NCBI GenBank assembly: GCA_043585095.1
Contig: CP121321.1
Span: forward strand, 62,001-126,000
Length of the DNA: 64,000 nt
Source of the DNA: JANQIO01 sp043585095
Lineage (GTDB): Bacteria; Pseudomonadota; Gammaproteobacteria; Pseudomonadales; Halieaceae
Reading direction: 5' to 3'
Positions 24,174 to 32,554 of this stretch are shown piece by piece. A program made the translations under genes and the position numbers. The notes under the pieces were generated by a model that searched no databases, was not told the DNA's origin, and worked only from the letters and a program-made list of their open reading frames with translations. Every line of letters begins with the position of its first letter. The stretch's first letter is position 1.

Positions 24174-26054
24174 ATGCCTGCTGTAATAAAGCAAACTCAC
24201 ACCGAGCCGCTCCAGCGTGTGGATGTCGAAGGCGTCACGGTCGATATTATTGAAAACGCGCTTCGCAACGCCCGCGAGGAGATGGATGCGGTGTTATTCC
24301 GCACCGCCATGTCGCCGGGTATACGCGAACAAGGTGACTGCTTCCCGATGATCGCCAACGTTGAAGGCAAGATGGTGGTCGGTCAGTTCGGCTCCTTCAT
24401 TGGCCCGTTTTTGGAAGTCTTTGACGGCGAAATCGAAGAGGGTGACATTATCCTCACCAATGACCCCTACCTGTGCAACGCTGCCGTCTCGCACCTGCCG
24501 GATTGGCTGGTGTTAAAGCCAGTCTTTAAAGCTGGCCGTCACATTGCCTGGACGGCGATGTTCGGACATATGTCGGACAACGGTGGCATGGTGCCGGGGT
24601 CTATCCCCATTGAAGCCACCACCATCTTTCAGGAAGGTATTCGCATTCCGCCTATCAAGCTTTACAAGCAGGGCGTGCTGCAGGAGGAAATTCTTGAGCT
24701 GATTTTGCACAACGTGCGCACTAGCCAGTGGAACCGTTTTGATCTAAACGCACTGGTAGCCGCCTGCAACACGGCGGCCAAGCGGGTGGTTGAGCTGACC
24801 GAACGCTTCAGCGATGACGTGTTACACACCACCATGGGCACGATGTTGGAACGCAATCACGCCGCCATGAAAGCCATTATCAATATGGTGGTGCCGGAGG
24901 AGCCTCGCGAGTTTACCGATTACCTCTGTGATGACGGCATGGGCATGGGTCCGTACAAGATCCACTGCAAAATGTGGCGCGAGGGCGATAAGGCGATTTT
25001 TGATTTCGAAGGTACCGATCCGCAGGCCCAGAGCTCGGTGAATTTCTTCCTGAATGAAGACATGTTCAAGATGTTTTTTGGCTCTTTCACCATCAATGTC
25101 GTAGACCCGCAAATCGTATTTAACGACGGCTTTTACGACCTGGTCGATGTGCGCATCCCGCAAGGCACCTTGCTCAAGCCCAACTATCCGGCGGCGTTGT
25201 CGGGGAGAACACACGCGCTGGGTCGCATCTTTGACGTGCTGGGCGCGCTGCTGGGTATGGGTGCTCCTGAGCAGATGCTGAATGCAGCGGGCTTTTCGGA
25301 TTCGCCACACCTTTTCTTCTCGGGCTACGACGACCGCCCGGGCAAAGATAACGAGTGGTTCCAACTGTTTCAGATCGGCTTTGGCGGCATCCCCGGACGT
25401 CCGATTGGCGATGGGCCAGACGGTCACTCCCTATGGCCTGGATTTACCAATGTGCCAAACGAATTTATCGAGAGCTATTTTCCGCTGCGCATTGAAAAAT
25501 ACGAAACCATTGTGGATTCCGGTGGCGCAGGTTTGCATCGGGGCGGCAACGGCCTCAGCGTTGCCTATCGCTTCCTCTGTGATGGTGAGATCGGAATCCA
25601 CGATGAAAGATGGCTGACCTACCCCTGGGGTGTGTTGGGTGGCGAAACCGGTACGCGTTCTACTAAAAAGCTGGTGCGCGGAGACGGCAGTGAAGAATGG
25701 CTGCCGGCCAAAATTGAGGGCGTAAAAGTTAAAGCCGGCGATTTGCTGTACTTCAACACCTGGGGTGGCGGCGGCTGGGGCGACCCCTATGCACGCGATC
25801 CTGCCGCCGTCGTAGAGGACGTGCATCGCGGGCTGGTATCTGCTGAGGGCGCTCGTCGCTACGGCGTCGTTATTGAGAATGGCGCAGTTGATGCGACCGC
25901 AACCGAGGCACTGCGCGCCGAGCTTACTGCCCAGCGTGGAGATGACATACCGCTGTTTAACTACGGTGGCAGTATCGAGGAGATCAAAGCGCGCTGCGAG
26001 GCAGAGACGCATTTGTCACCTCCGGAGTCGCCTCAGTTTATCCAAGCCAAATAG
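24174..26054 (+). CDS. hyuB: Hydantoinase/oxoprolinase family subunit B
   Basis: A 626-residue partner of HyuA. I chose the ATG at 24174, preceded by AGGAGA; the longer frame from 24111 overlaps hyuA in another frame. Early block A-L-R-N-A-R-E-E-M-D-A-V-L-F-R-T-A-M-S-P-G-I-R-E-Q-G-D is the HyuB signature, followed by NDPYLCNAAVSHLPDW and, later, SGGAGLHRGGNG and WGGGGWGDP. Translationally close to hyuA. It converges on coq7, with 13 bp between them. Confidence 0.92.
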   Translation: MPAVIKQTHTEPLQRVDVEGVTVDIIENALRNAREEMDAVLFRTAMSPGIREQGDCFPMIANVEGKMVVGQFGSFIGPFLEVFDGEIEEGDIILTNDPYLCNAAVSHLPDWLVLKPVFKAGRHIAWTAMFGHMSDNGGMVPGSIPIEATTIFQEGIRIPPIKLYKQGVLQEEILELILHNVRTSQWNRFDLNALVAACNTAAKRVVELTERFSDDVLHTTMGTMLERNHAAMKAIINMVVPEEPREFTDYLCDDGMGMGPYKIHCKMWREGDKAIFDFEGTDPQAQSSVNFFLNEDMFKMFFGSFTINVVDPQIVFNDGFYDLVDVRIPQGTLLKPNYPAALSGRTHALGRIFDVLGALLGMGAPEQMLNAAGFSDSPHLFFSGYDDRPGKDNEWFQLFQIGFGGIPGRPIGDGPDGHSLWPGFTNVPNEFIESYFPLRIEKYETIVDSGGAGLHRGGNGLSVAYRFLCDGEIGIHDERWLTYPWGVLGGETGTRSTKKLVRGDGSEEWLPAKIEGVKVKAGDLLYFNTWGGGGWGDPYARDPAAVVEDVHRGLVSAEGARRYGVVIENGAVDATATEALRAELTAQRGDDIPLFNYGGSIEEIKARCEAETHLSPPESPQFIQAK

Positions 26055-26067
26055 GGTTGGGGTTCGA

Positions 26068-26625
26068 CTAGATCCGCCTCGCCGCCACCACGGCGAGACG
26101 GCTGCCTTCACCTACAATCCTTTGCCATAGCAAGCCTGCTCGGCCTGTTTGTTTCTGGCTGCGGCGGAGCAAGGCGTCTTCGCGGTGATGATCTTCATCT
26201 CGCTGGAACTGGCGTAACACCGCTCGTACCTGCTTGTGTTCGCGCTGGTCTCGCAGATAGTCGATCTGATCCTGATAGTGCTCTACAACAAATTCTTCCA
26301 CCGCCGCGATGGTCAGAAACACACCCTGGCGTCCGCCCAGCGTAGACAGCGCCCCTAACATCCAACCTGATAGACGCCATAGCGGTAGCAGCTTGCTGTG
26401 CAGCTGGCTGGGTAGCCAGATATTGAAGAAGTCCAGATGCCGGGTTTCGGCTTCCAGATGCTCTTCGGCAAAGCTGCGGATCACGGAGTCTCGGGATACT
26501 GCCAAAATGCCACGGTAGATATATACCGCGCCGGTCTCACCCGCGTGATCTGAGCGCAAATCTGCCTGCAGTCGATTGTTAAGGCCTTCCGCGCGCGGCA
26601 TATCGATGGCGATGCTGCTATTCAT
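26068..26625 (-). CDS. coq7: Coq7-family demethoxyubiquinone hydroxylase
   Basis: A 185-residue non-haem diiron membrane-associated hydroxylase for the penultimate step of ubiquinone synthesis. The ferritin-like repeat is visible: E30 in SDHAGETGAV, E60 with H63 in EAETRH, a glutamate in VEEFVVEHYQ, and E144 with H147 in DEDHH. This diiron enzyme replaces the flavin-type UbiF of E. coli. It is a single gene, with the cold-shock gene's promoter region behind it on the other strand. Confidence 0.9.
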   Translation of the reverse strand: MNSSIAIDMPRAEGLNNRLQADLRSDHAGETGAVYIYRGILAVSRDSVIRSFAEEHLEAETRHLDFFNIWLPSQLHSKLLPLWRLSGWMLGALSTLGGRQGVFLTIAAVEEFVVEHYQDQIDYLRDQREHKQVRAVLRQFQRDEDHHREDALLRRSQKQTGRAGLLWQRIVGEGSRLAVVAARRI

Positions 26626-26736
26626 GTAAGAAATTACGCGCCAAAGTGTCTAGCGGACGCGCCTTGTAGCAGATTTGTGATGGTTTCCGGGTTATGCGCG
26701 TCAACTGAGATAGCGCAAGGAATTGTGCAGATGACA

Positions 26737-26764
26737 TTGACGGAACTCTAGGCTGCCATATACT
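26737..26764 (+). promoter_or_regulatory. Probable sigma-70 promoter of the cold-shock gene
   Basis: TTGACG (26737-26742), 16-bp spacer, TATACT (26759-26764): five of six consensus bases in each box. It would start transcription near 26771, about 170 nt before the coding region. Confidence 0.7.
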
Positions 26765-26830
26765 GAAATGGCGTTGTTGTTAAATCCCGTGCTTCTTTTA
26801 AATCGGAAGGACGCAAACATCAGCGTGGTG

Positions 26831-26858
26831 GCGAATGGTATTTGTCATTCGCGTTTTT
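26831..26858 (+). terminator. Terminator-like hairpin inside the csp leader
   Basis: GCGAATG (26831-26837) and CATTCGC (26846-26852) form a perfect 7-bp stem with an 8-nt loop. It is followed by G and five Ts (26854-26858). It lies between the predicted start site and the csp coding region, so it would act as an attenuator or leader fold rather than an end-of-gene terminator. The stem has only four G-C pairs. Confidence 0.55.
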
Positions 26859-26940
26859 AAGTAGTTGAACGTCATTGCCGGATGTTTTCGGCAGGCTAGT
26901 AGCAAGAAAGCTGCGTTAGCAGCAAAGATAGGAAGTAAGC

Positions 26941-27147
26941 ATGTCCACAGTAAAAGGCACAGTGAAGTGGTTCAATGAGACCAAGGGTTTTGGCTTTCTG
27001 CAGCAGGAATCCGGAGACGATGTATTTGTTCACTTCAGTGCAATTCAGGGGTCAGGATTCAAAACACTGGCTGAAGGCCAGGAAGTTGAATTTACCGTCA
27101 CGCAAGGCCAGAAAGGTCTACAGGCGGAAAACGTTACCCCACTGTGA
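26941..27147 (+). CDS. CspA-family cold-shock protein
   Basis: A 68-residue single cold-shock domain (five-stranded OB fold) that binds single-stranded RNA/DNA and melts mRNA structure. RNP1 is KGFGFL (15-20) and RNP2 is VFVHF (28-32). AGGAAG precedes the ATG. Length and sequence match constitutive or cold-induced Csp proteins; the long leader favours post-transcriptional control by temperature. Confidence 0.96.
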   Translation: MSTVKGTVKWFNETKGFGFLQQESGDDVFVHFSAIQGSGFKTLAEGQEVEFTVTQGQKGLQAENVTPL

Positions 27148-27546
27148 GATCGCGGTAAGCCCGATTTCCTGAACGACCTTTCAGTGCGCGGATAGCACGC
27201 GCTACTGCACTCCTGTAGTTCTGCGGCGTGGTCTAATCACTACGGCAGCTGGAATCTGTAGAAGCGTAAAAATATGCGTGATGAAACGCATATGATGAAA
27301 CGCATATATAGGAGCGTAAGCGCACTGAATTTCTGCCGAGAGGCAATTGCTTGTTAAGCGGTTGTTTCTCGGCCATGCATTGTATTGCCTGCTGTACCTG
27401 ATCGGCTTGTGCTATTCAGATAACCAGCGCTCTCGGCGATACCGTCCCCTATTACCTGTCTGGTGAAGATCTGCTAGTCACTTTGCACACTCTTTTACAC
27501 CTTGCTTTCGGCTTATGATGCGAGCCGATCGCTGCGCTGCAGTGAC
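27148..27546. other. Noncoding region between the cold-shock and cupin genes
   Basis: About 400 bp between the ends of two converging genes. I find no credible reading frame. The only structure is the hairpin/repeat at 27272-27307. No clear terminator with a T-run is visible downstream of the cold-shock gene. Confidence 0.4.
27272..27307. repeat. Hairpin with two alternative right arms
   Basis: ATATGCGT (27272-27279) is complementary to ACGCATAT, which occurs twice: 27286-27293 and 27300-27307. The second copy comes from a 14-bp direct repeat of GATGAAACGCATAT (27280-27293 and 27294-27307). The left arm can pair with either copy. Confidence 0.6.
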
Positions 27547-28245
27547 TCACGAAGCGCGCAGATAGGCGAAGCCACCCTCTTTGATATAGAGCTCTGCGGC
27601 GCAAGTGCATCGCAAGGTGTGTGTGGTGCCCGGCGGCAAACGAAGCCAGCTGCCCGATTGGTACTGATCGTATTCATCAGCAATCACACCGCTAATAACG
27701 AAGATCTCAACCCCATCGGGCCAAGACTGGGAGTAGGGCCCGGCATTGGTCTGCCAGCGCTCAAGACGCGAGCGATCACTGAATCCGGCCTGGCTATACA
27801 GGTGCTTTTGTTCGCGCCCGCGATGTGTGGTGGCTTGCCAGGGAATATCCTGGCTGCGTATCTGATACTGCTCGCGCGACCTGCCGGGGTATTGGCGCAG
27901 CTTTACAAACAGCGTGCAGCCCAGCTTTGAGAACGGACTATGGCTGAAACCCTCGGGGTTAAGCAGGTAGCTACCTGCAGGCCAGTCACCGTGCTCATCG
28001 GAGAACACGCCTTCTAACACCAGTATCTCCTCGCCTTCCGGGTGTGGGTGGGCATGAAACCTGGCGTCGGGTGGGTACACAACCAATGACGTCACCTGGC
28101 CCGACTCGGCAGGGCCTACCCGGTGCATTCGCTTGCGCAAAACTGCGCCCCCCGGGCTGGGCGACCAGTCCATATCCTGTGTATGGACACAGCACCTTTG
28201 TTTCAGTTGGCCGTTGAGGGGCGCATCGGCATTGGTATTATCCAC
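27547..28245 (-). CDS. ChrR-type double-cupin protein without an anti-sigma domain
   Basis: About 232 residues from a GTG at 28245; the frame is open further upstream, but that part overlaps the start of the divergent DUF481 gene. The first cupin domain has the zinc/iron pattern HAHPHPEGEE, then EGVFSDEHGDWPAGSYL and the distal His in GFSHSPFS, closely matching the ChrR C-terminal cupin. The second cupin keeps the glutamate and the distal histidine (PPGTTH) but lacks the HxH pair. No N-terminal anti-sigma domain is present, so sigma-factor control is not implied. Exact start uncertain. Confidence 0.72.
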   Translation of the reverse strand: MDNTNADAPLNGQLKQRCCVHTQDMDWSPSPGGAVLRKRMHRVGPAESGQVTSLVVYPPDARFHAHPHPEGEEILVLEGVFSDEHGDWPAGSYLLNPEGFSHSPFSKLGCTLFVKLRQYPGRSREQYQIRSQDIPWQATTHRGREQKHLYSQAGFSDRSRLERWQTNAGPYSQSWPDGVEIFVISGVIADEYDQYQSGSWLRLPPGTTHTLRCTCAAELYIKEGGFAYLRAS

Positions 28246-28303
28246 AACGTATAAAGCACTCTGATTAGCGTTGCCCAGTAGGGTACTACAAGGGAGAAAA
28301 ACA

Positions 28304-29344
28304 ATGGACTCACCGCGGTTTAAGTGGGGACTACAGCTACTCATGCTGGCCGTCTGCCTGGCGACAAGCATCACTGCGGACGCGCGGGCGAAAACCGATA
28401 AGGTGGTGTTGGCTAACGGCGACGTGGTGACCGGTGAAATCAAGAGTTTGAAGAACGGCTATCTGAGTTATGGCACTGATAGCATGGGTACCGTGACGAT
28501 TGAGTGGGATGGCGTACTGGCTCTTGATAGTAGCTTCTTCTTCCGTATTCGCACCGACGGGGGCCAGCGCTACTTTGGCGCGATCAGCCGCTCCTCCCGG
28601 ATTGGGCACGTGCAAATATCGCATGCTGCTGGCACTGAAGACGTGCCAACGGATTCCGTTCTCTCTATCACGCCGATTGAGTCCACGAAAAAAGATCGCT
28701 TGGATACCGTGGTGTCGGCGGGCTACTCCGATATCAAAGCTAGTGATAGCCGCACAACGGAGCTTGGCTTGCGCATGAGCTATCTGGGGCAGTTCAGTGA
28801 AACCGCCCTTAACGCGCGGTTTGTCATCAGCGAGACGGCCAACACGATAAATGACAGTAACCGGGTCGATCTCAACCGCCGACGGCTGTGGCAGAACCCC
28901 CGAAACTTCAACTATTACGGCAGCGTTTGGGAAAGCAATGACCAGCTCGCGGTTGATAATCGTCTTTCTGCGGCTTACGGGATAGGACGGCGCGTACTGG
29001 ACGGTGCGCGGCAGCGTTTCTTGCTGACCGGTGGCTTGCAGTTAGTGGTTGAGGAGGACTCGAACGGAGATAACCTGGAGAGTCTTGAGGGCCTGCTCTT
29101 ACTGGAGTATCGAAGCTGGCGTTTCACGTCGCCGGAGATGGATTTAGTGAGCAGCTTGCATTTGTATCCCGGTTTGTCTGAAAGCGGCCGACTTCGCGCC
29201 GATGGCAACATCACGCTAAGTTGGGAGATCGTTTCAGATCTGAACCTGCAGCTCTCGGCCTTCGGGAGCTTCGACAATGAGACCAATGCATCCGGCGACG
29301 CCTTTGACTACGGCGTCACGACAGGGATCTCCTGGGAGCTGTAA
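28304..29344 (+). CDS. DUF481 (YdiY-like) outer membrane protein
   Basis: A 346-residue exported protein. AGGGAG lies 7 nt upstream of the ATG at 28304. A signal peptide ends near S-I-T-A-D-A-R-A. An N-terminal small beta module (V-V-L-A-N-G-D-V-V-T-G-E-I-K-S-L) resembles the SH3-like domain often found before DUF481. The rest is alternating beta-strand sequence ending in W-E-L, as expected for an outer membrane barrel. Function unknown; divergent from the cupin gene with 58 bp between starts. Confidence 0.8.
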   Translation: MDSPRFKWGLQLLMLAVCLATSITADARAKTDKVVLANGDVVTGEIKSLKNGYLSYGTDSMGTVTIEWDGVLALDSSFFFRIRTDGGQRYFGAISRSSRIGHVQISHAAGTEDVPTDSVLSITPIESTKKDRLDTVVSAGYSDIKASDSRTTELGLRMSYLGQFSETALNARFVISETANTINDSNRVDLNRRRLWQNPRNFNYYGSVWESNDQLAVDNRLSAAYGIGRRVLDGARQRFLLTGGLQLVVEEDSNGDNLESLEGLLLLEYRSWRFTSPEMDLVSSLHLYPGLSESGRLRADGNITLSWEIVSDLNLQLSAFGSFDNETNASGDAFDYGVTTGISWEL

Positions 29345-29415
29345 GGCTGCGGAGTCGCAAAAAAGGTCTGCTTCATGTATGCTGTGCGGCCCTTTTAAAA
29401 ACGTGTACAGATAAA

Positions 29416-29592
29416 ATGGCATCAAGTAAAAAACGCGGGCAATCAGCACCGGCAGAAACCAGCAACACCATCGCAGAACAAACAGCCGCATTTTTGAAGA
29501 CTGGCGGTAAGATTGAAGAGGTGCCCCGCGGTGTCAGTGGCCAGACCAGTTTGGCAGCCCGTAAGCACATTACCATCAGCACCAAGTCCTGA
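29416..29592 (+). CDS. 58-residue small protein with an F-L-K-T-G-G-K-I-E-E-V motif
   Basis: A short frame from ATG 29416. The N-terminus is basic and polar (MASSKKRGQS), and the second half reads AFLKTGGKIEEVPRG then VSGQTSLAAR. The F-L-x2-G-G-K-I/V-x-E segment recalls the small RNA-polymerase-associated SutA-like and related short proteins of gammaproteobacteria, from memory only. Codon use looks coding and a perfect hairpin follows the stop. No strong ribosome site. Function unknown. Confidence 0.55.
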   Translation: MASSKKRGQSAPAETSNTIAEQTAAFLKTGGKIEEVPRGVSGQTSLAARKHITISTKS

Positions 29593-29611
29593 TTGAGCTG
29601 CCTCAGCTCAA
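29593..29611 (+). repeat. Perfect short hairpin after the 58-residue ORF
   Basis: TTGAGCTG (29593-29600), CCT loop, CAGCTCAA (29604-29611). It begins at the base after the stop codon. No T-run follows, so it would stop RNA polymerase poorly by itself, but it may stabilise the mRNA end. Confidence 0.5.
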
Positions 29612-29731
29612 CATAAAGACGGACGTCAATGCGTGGTCTCGTGGCCACGCTATGCGGTCGAGCACAGCGTCCTCTGTGCTTCGGCACTGAACCCAGCCCG
29701 TTTTTCAATTCCCAGCGCCCGGTAGGTCAGC

Positions 29732-30703
29732 ATGAAGGTATTCGCAAGCAGCGATCTGCCCGCCAATGCCCTGGCTCCGCTGCGAGACTACTGCGATCTT
29801 GACGTGTGGGAACACACGCACCCCATCCCCGCAGAACAGCTACGCAGTCGTCTTGACGGGTGCTTTGGATTACTGTGTTTGCTGACCAATCGTGTCGATG
29901 CGCCTTTGCTTGACGGTCTCGCCGAGCTGCAAGCGGTATCCAGCATGTCGGTGGGCGTAGATCATATCGACGTAGATCGCTTGACTGAGCTAGGCATTCC
30001 GCTGGGCAATACGCCGGGTGTGTTGGTAGACGCCACCGCCGACCTGACCTTGGCCCTAATGCTGGCAGCGGCGCGCCGCATTGGTGAGGCTGACCGCTTT
30101 GTTCGTGCAGGGCATTGGAATGTACAGCGGCCCTGGCATCCCAACATGATGGTGGGCAAAGACCTCGCGGGCGCCACTCTCGGCGTGCTGGGCCTGGGTG
30201 CAATTGGGCAGGCTGTGGCGCAGCGAGCGGCGGCGTTCGGCATGCGCGTTATCGGCTGGAACCGCACACCTCGAAAGCTACCCGGTGTGGAAAACGTGTC
30301 GCTGGACTCTCTAATTGCAGAATCAGATGTGCTCAGTGTGCACGTGGCCTTGACCGACGAGACACGCATGTTGATTGACTCCAATGCCATTGCCGCCATG
30401 AAATCAGATGCCATTATCATAAACACCGCGCGAGGCGGTATTGTGGATGAGCACGCGCTTGCTGCGGCACTGAACTCCGGAAAGCTGTTTGCGGCGGGCA
30501 TCGATGTGTTTGGTCAAGAACCGGTTGCCGCTGGCAATCCGTTATTAAGTCTCGATAACGTCATACTGGCACCACATATCGGCAGTGCCACCGAGCAAAC
30601 GCGAGCTCGGATGGCAGCACTGGCGGTAGACAATATGATTGCGGCATTAGAAGGGCGACGTATGCCGCACTGCGCGAATCCGGAGGTCTACCAGCAGCGT
30701 TAG
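29732..30703 (+). CDS. D-2-hydroxyacid dehydrogenase (glyoxylate/hydroxypyruvate reductase type)
   Basis: A 323-residue NAD(P)H-dependent dehydrogenase. SMSVGVDHIDV precedes the Rossmann motif GLGAIGQAVA; NTARGGIVDE carries the R-G-G of the family and APHIGSAT the catalytic histidine; the substrate arginine is expected in the N-T-A-R segment. The phosphate-contacting region (GWNRTPRK) has arginines that favour NADPH. It resembles GRHPR, reducing glyoxylate and hydroxypyruvate, which would complement the glycolate oxidase genes at 51-55 kb. Single gene. Confidence 0.87.
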   Translation: MKVFASSDLPANALAPLRDYCDLDVWEHTHPIPAEQLRSRLDGCFGLLCLLTNRVDAPLLDGLAELQAVSSMSVGVDHIDVDRLTELGIPLGNTPGVLVDATADLTLALMLAAARRIGEADRFVRAGHWNVQRPWHPNMMVGKDLAGATLGVLGLGAIGQAVAQRAAAFGMRVIGWNRTPRKLPGVENVSLDSLIAESDVLSVHVALTDETRMLIDSNAIAAMKSDAIIINTARGGIVDEHALAAALNSGKLFAAGIDVFGQEPVAAGNPLLSLDNVILAPHIGSATEQTRARMAALAVDNMIAALEGRRMPHCANPEVYQQR

Positions 30704-30736
30704 TCGTCTGCGTTTGCTGCGCTTAGGGCGACGGTT

Positions 30737-31309
30737 CTACTCAGCGTTGGGCAGGTCGCTGAAAGCACGGGATACGCCGTTTGATAACAGCGTCTCGGCA
30801 CGACGCCGGTCAGGGTTGTTGGCATTGGCGACGATCTTGGTCATGACGCCTCGCCATACTTCACGCCCTGTTTCACCGCTGTTTAGCTGTAGGGCAATAT
30901 TCCGAGTTTCCTTAACGCCCGCCAGGGCAATAGCGTTATCGCGCTCTGCCTGACTGATATTGGTATTGGGTCGAATGCCTGCGCGGCTCGCAACGTTGGT
31001 AGCTTGTCCGCTGGGTGCCCCCAGGCGAACGCCCGGAGCAAAGATATAGTCCACCGTGAAATCTCCATCCCGCTCAACTCGCTGATAACCCTTGGAGGCA
31101 AGCTCTTCATCGACTACACGGCGCAGGATGGGGTCGATAACGTAGATCGCGTCACGGCTATAGTAGTTGCTGGAAAACGGTTCGCTGCGCCAGGCATAGG
31201 TTTTGAAATTTCCGGCAGCGAACTCTTTCGAATCCCACACGTCGACTTCAATGGATGCGCAAGCGGTAAGTAGACAAAGTGATAACAGCAGGGTGGTGAG
31301 TTGCTTCAT
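30737..31309 (-). CDS. DUF4136 lipoprotein
   Basis: A 190-residue lipoprotein: hydrophobic signal followed by the lipobox L-L-T-A-C at residues 13-17. The mature sequence, with F-K-T-Y-A-W near the start and R-R-V-V-D-E-E-L-A-S-K-G-Y, matches DUF4136, a conserved envelope family of unknown function. Divergent from the LysR gene by about 170 bp. Confidence 0.85.
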   Translation of the reverse strand: MKQLTTLLLSLCLLTACASIEVDVWDSKEFAAGNFKTYAWRSEPFSSNYYSRDAIYVIDPILRRVVDEELASKGYQRVERDGDFTVDYIFAPGVRLGAPSGQATNVASRAGIRPNTNISQAERDNAIALAGVKETRNIALQLNSGETGREVWRGVMTKIVANANNPDRRRAETLLSNGVSRAFSDLPNAE

Positions 31310-31482
31310 AGGAACAGCCTCGTACAGCGGTTGCGGAAGTGTATGGCCGTGCGCGCACCGTTACAAGACAGGGCGCTCGCTTATCGCGAACCCATGTCAC
31401 AGCGTGAATGCCCGCCGCTGGTTTCGACGGTGTTCACGGTTATACTCCGCGTCACATTACTCATACTGCGAGACGTTGGATT

Positions 31483-32445
31483 ATGCTTTCTCGCCAACTA
31501 CTGCACATAGATCTGAATTTGCTGTTAGCACTGCAGGTGTTGCTGGAAGAGCGCAACACCACTCGTGCGGCTGAGCGCCTCGGTGTTTCCCAGCCTGCAC
31601 TCAACAAAACCTTGCAGAAACTGCGTGAAACCTTCGATGACGAGCTATTCACCCGCACTGATCAAGGTTTGATCCCGACTCCGCGAACAGAGCAGCTTGG
31701 CCGCGTCTTGCCCGAGGCTCTGGAGCAACTGGATACCGTGTTGCGGCCTGATGAGTTCGATCCAAGTACCTACGATGGCGCATTCAGGCTGGCCATGCCG
31801 CCAATGTTTACCGAGGTGCTGTTGCCTGGCCTAATGGAATCCCTCGCTCAGCGCGCCCCTCATATTCGCATTATCAGCGGTGACGTCGGTATCGACTTTC
31901 AAGAGAAGTTGAAGCTTGGTGAAATCGATTTTGCCATCGCTGTATTGGACCGCACGGATACAGACGTGCACGCTGAGCCGCTGCGCACTATCAGCCCCCG
32001 TTGTTACCTGCGCCGAGGCCATCCACTAATCGACAAAACCATTACGCTGAAAGACTTCCTGGCCTATCCACATGTTCGGCTCTACCTGCCGGGATTGGGT
32101 CGAGAGAACCTGGGACTTGTCGACGAGGTGCTGGCAGAGCGTGGACTGTATCGCAACGTCATACTCGAAACGACCCAGTTTGCGCCGGCAGTAGGGGTGT
32201 TGGCGTGCACCGATTGCATCCTAATCGCCAATGCCGGTTTGGCAAAAAGTCCGGCGGTGGGTGATACCGTAGAGGTGCAGCCGATTCCCGATGAGCTGAT
32301 GCGCCTGTTTGCTGGACACAGTGGCGGTAAGCGCACGCGTCTGGCGTTGGTTCGCCATACCCGCACGTCCAACAGCGAGCCACATCAGTGGTTGCGCAAG
32401 CTGTTGGTCGAAATTCTATCTGAGCAGGATGTGGTAGAGGCTTAA
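31483..32445 (+). CDS. LysR-family transcriptional regulator
   Basis: A 320-residue LTTR. Start ATG 31483 gives the usual N-terminus (DLNLLLALQVLLEERNTTRAAERLGVSQPALNKTLQKLRE), a winged helix-turn-helix in residues 20-45, followed by a two-lobed effector domain from about residue 90. It lies 109 bp upstream of, and in the same direction as, the valine-type operon, so it is the likely regulator of that operon even though the more usual divergent arrangement is absent. Confidence 0.92.
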   Translation: MLSRQLLHIDLNLLLALQVLLEERNTTRAAERLGVSQPALNKTLQKLRETFDDELFTRTDQGLIPTPRTEQLGRVLPEALEQLDTVLRPDEFDPSTYDGAFRLAMPPMFTEVLLPGLMESLAQRAPHIRIISGDVGIDFQEKLKLGEIDFAIAVLDRTDTDVHAEPLRTISPRCYLRRGHPLIDKTITLKDFLAYPHVRLYLPGLGRENLGLVDEVLAERGLYRNVILETTQFAPAVGVLACTDCILIANAGLAKSPAVGDTVEVQPIPDELMRLFAGHSGGKRTRLALVRHTRTSNSEPHQWLRKLLVEILSEQDVVEA

Positions 32446-32554
32446 GTCATCTGTCCTGACCGCATTCGTTAATGTGCCTACCCGCTGCAATTTGTTAAAG
32501 TACGCGGCTACTTAAAACACTCGCGCTAAACCGCGTCGGTTTGGAGATGCCCGT

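Larger units (their letters stand above)
26626..26940 (+). other. Promoter and long structured leader of the cold-shock gene
   Basis: The 315 bp hold no gene. From left to right I see a good promoter (26737-26764), then a leader of roughly 170 nt with three short hairpins: 26831-26852 followed by TTTTT, 26876-26893 (TGCCG/CGGCA), and 26910-26923 (GCTGC/GCAGC). AGGAAG lies 6 nt before the ATG. A long leader is typical of cold-regulated csp mRNAs. Confidence 0.65.

Noticed and set aside
26800..26830. GGAAGGACGCAAAC in the csp leader recalls part of the GEMM (cyclic-di-GMP-I) riboswitch.
   Set aside because: The other conserved parts of that aptamer (the G-G-G-C-A-A-A-C-C segment and tetraloop-receptor pair) are not in place, so it is a short chance match.
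27547..28443. Full-length 298-residue frame for the ChrR-type cupin gene.
   Set aside because: The first 66 codons overlap the ribosome site and start of the well-supported DUF481 gene and have no cupin resemblance; the GTG at 28245 fits the family N-terminus better.
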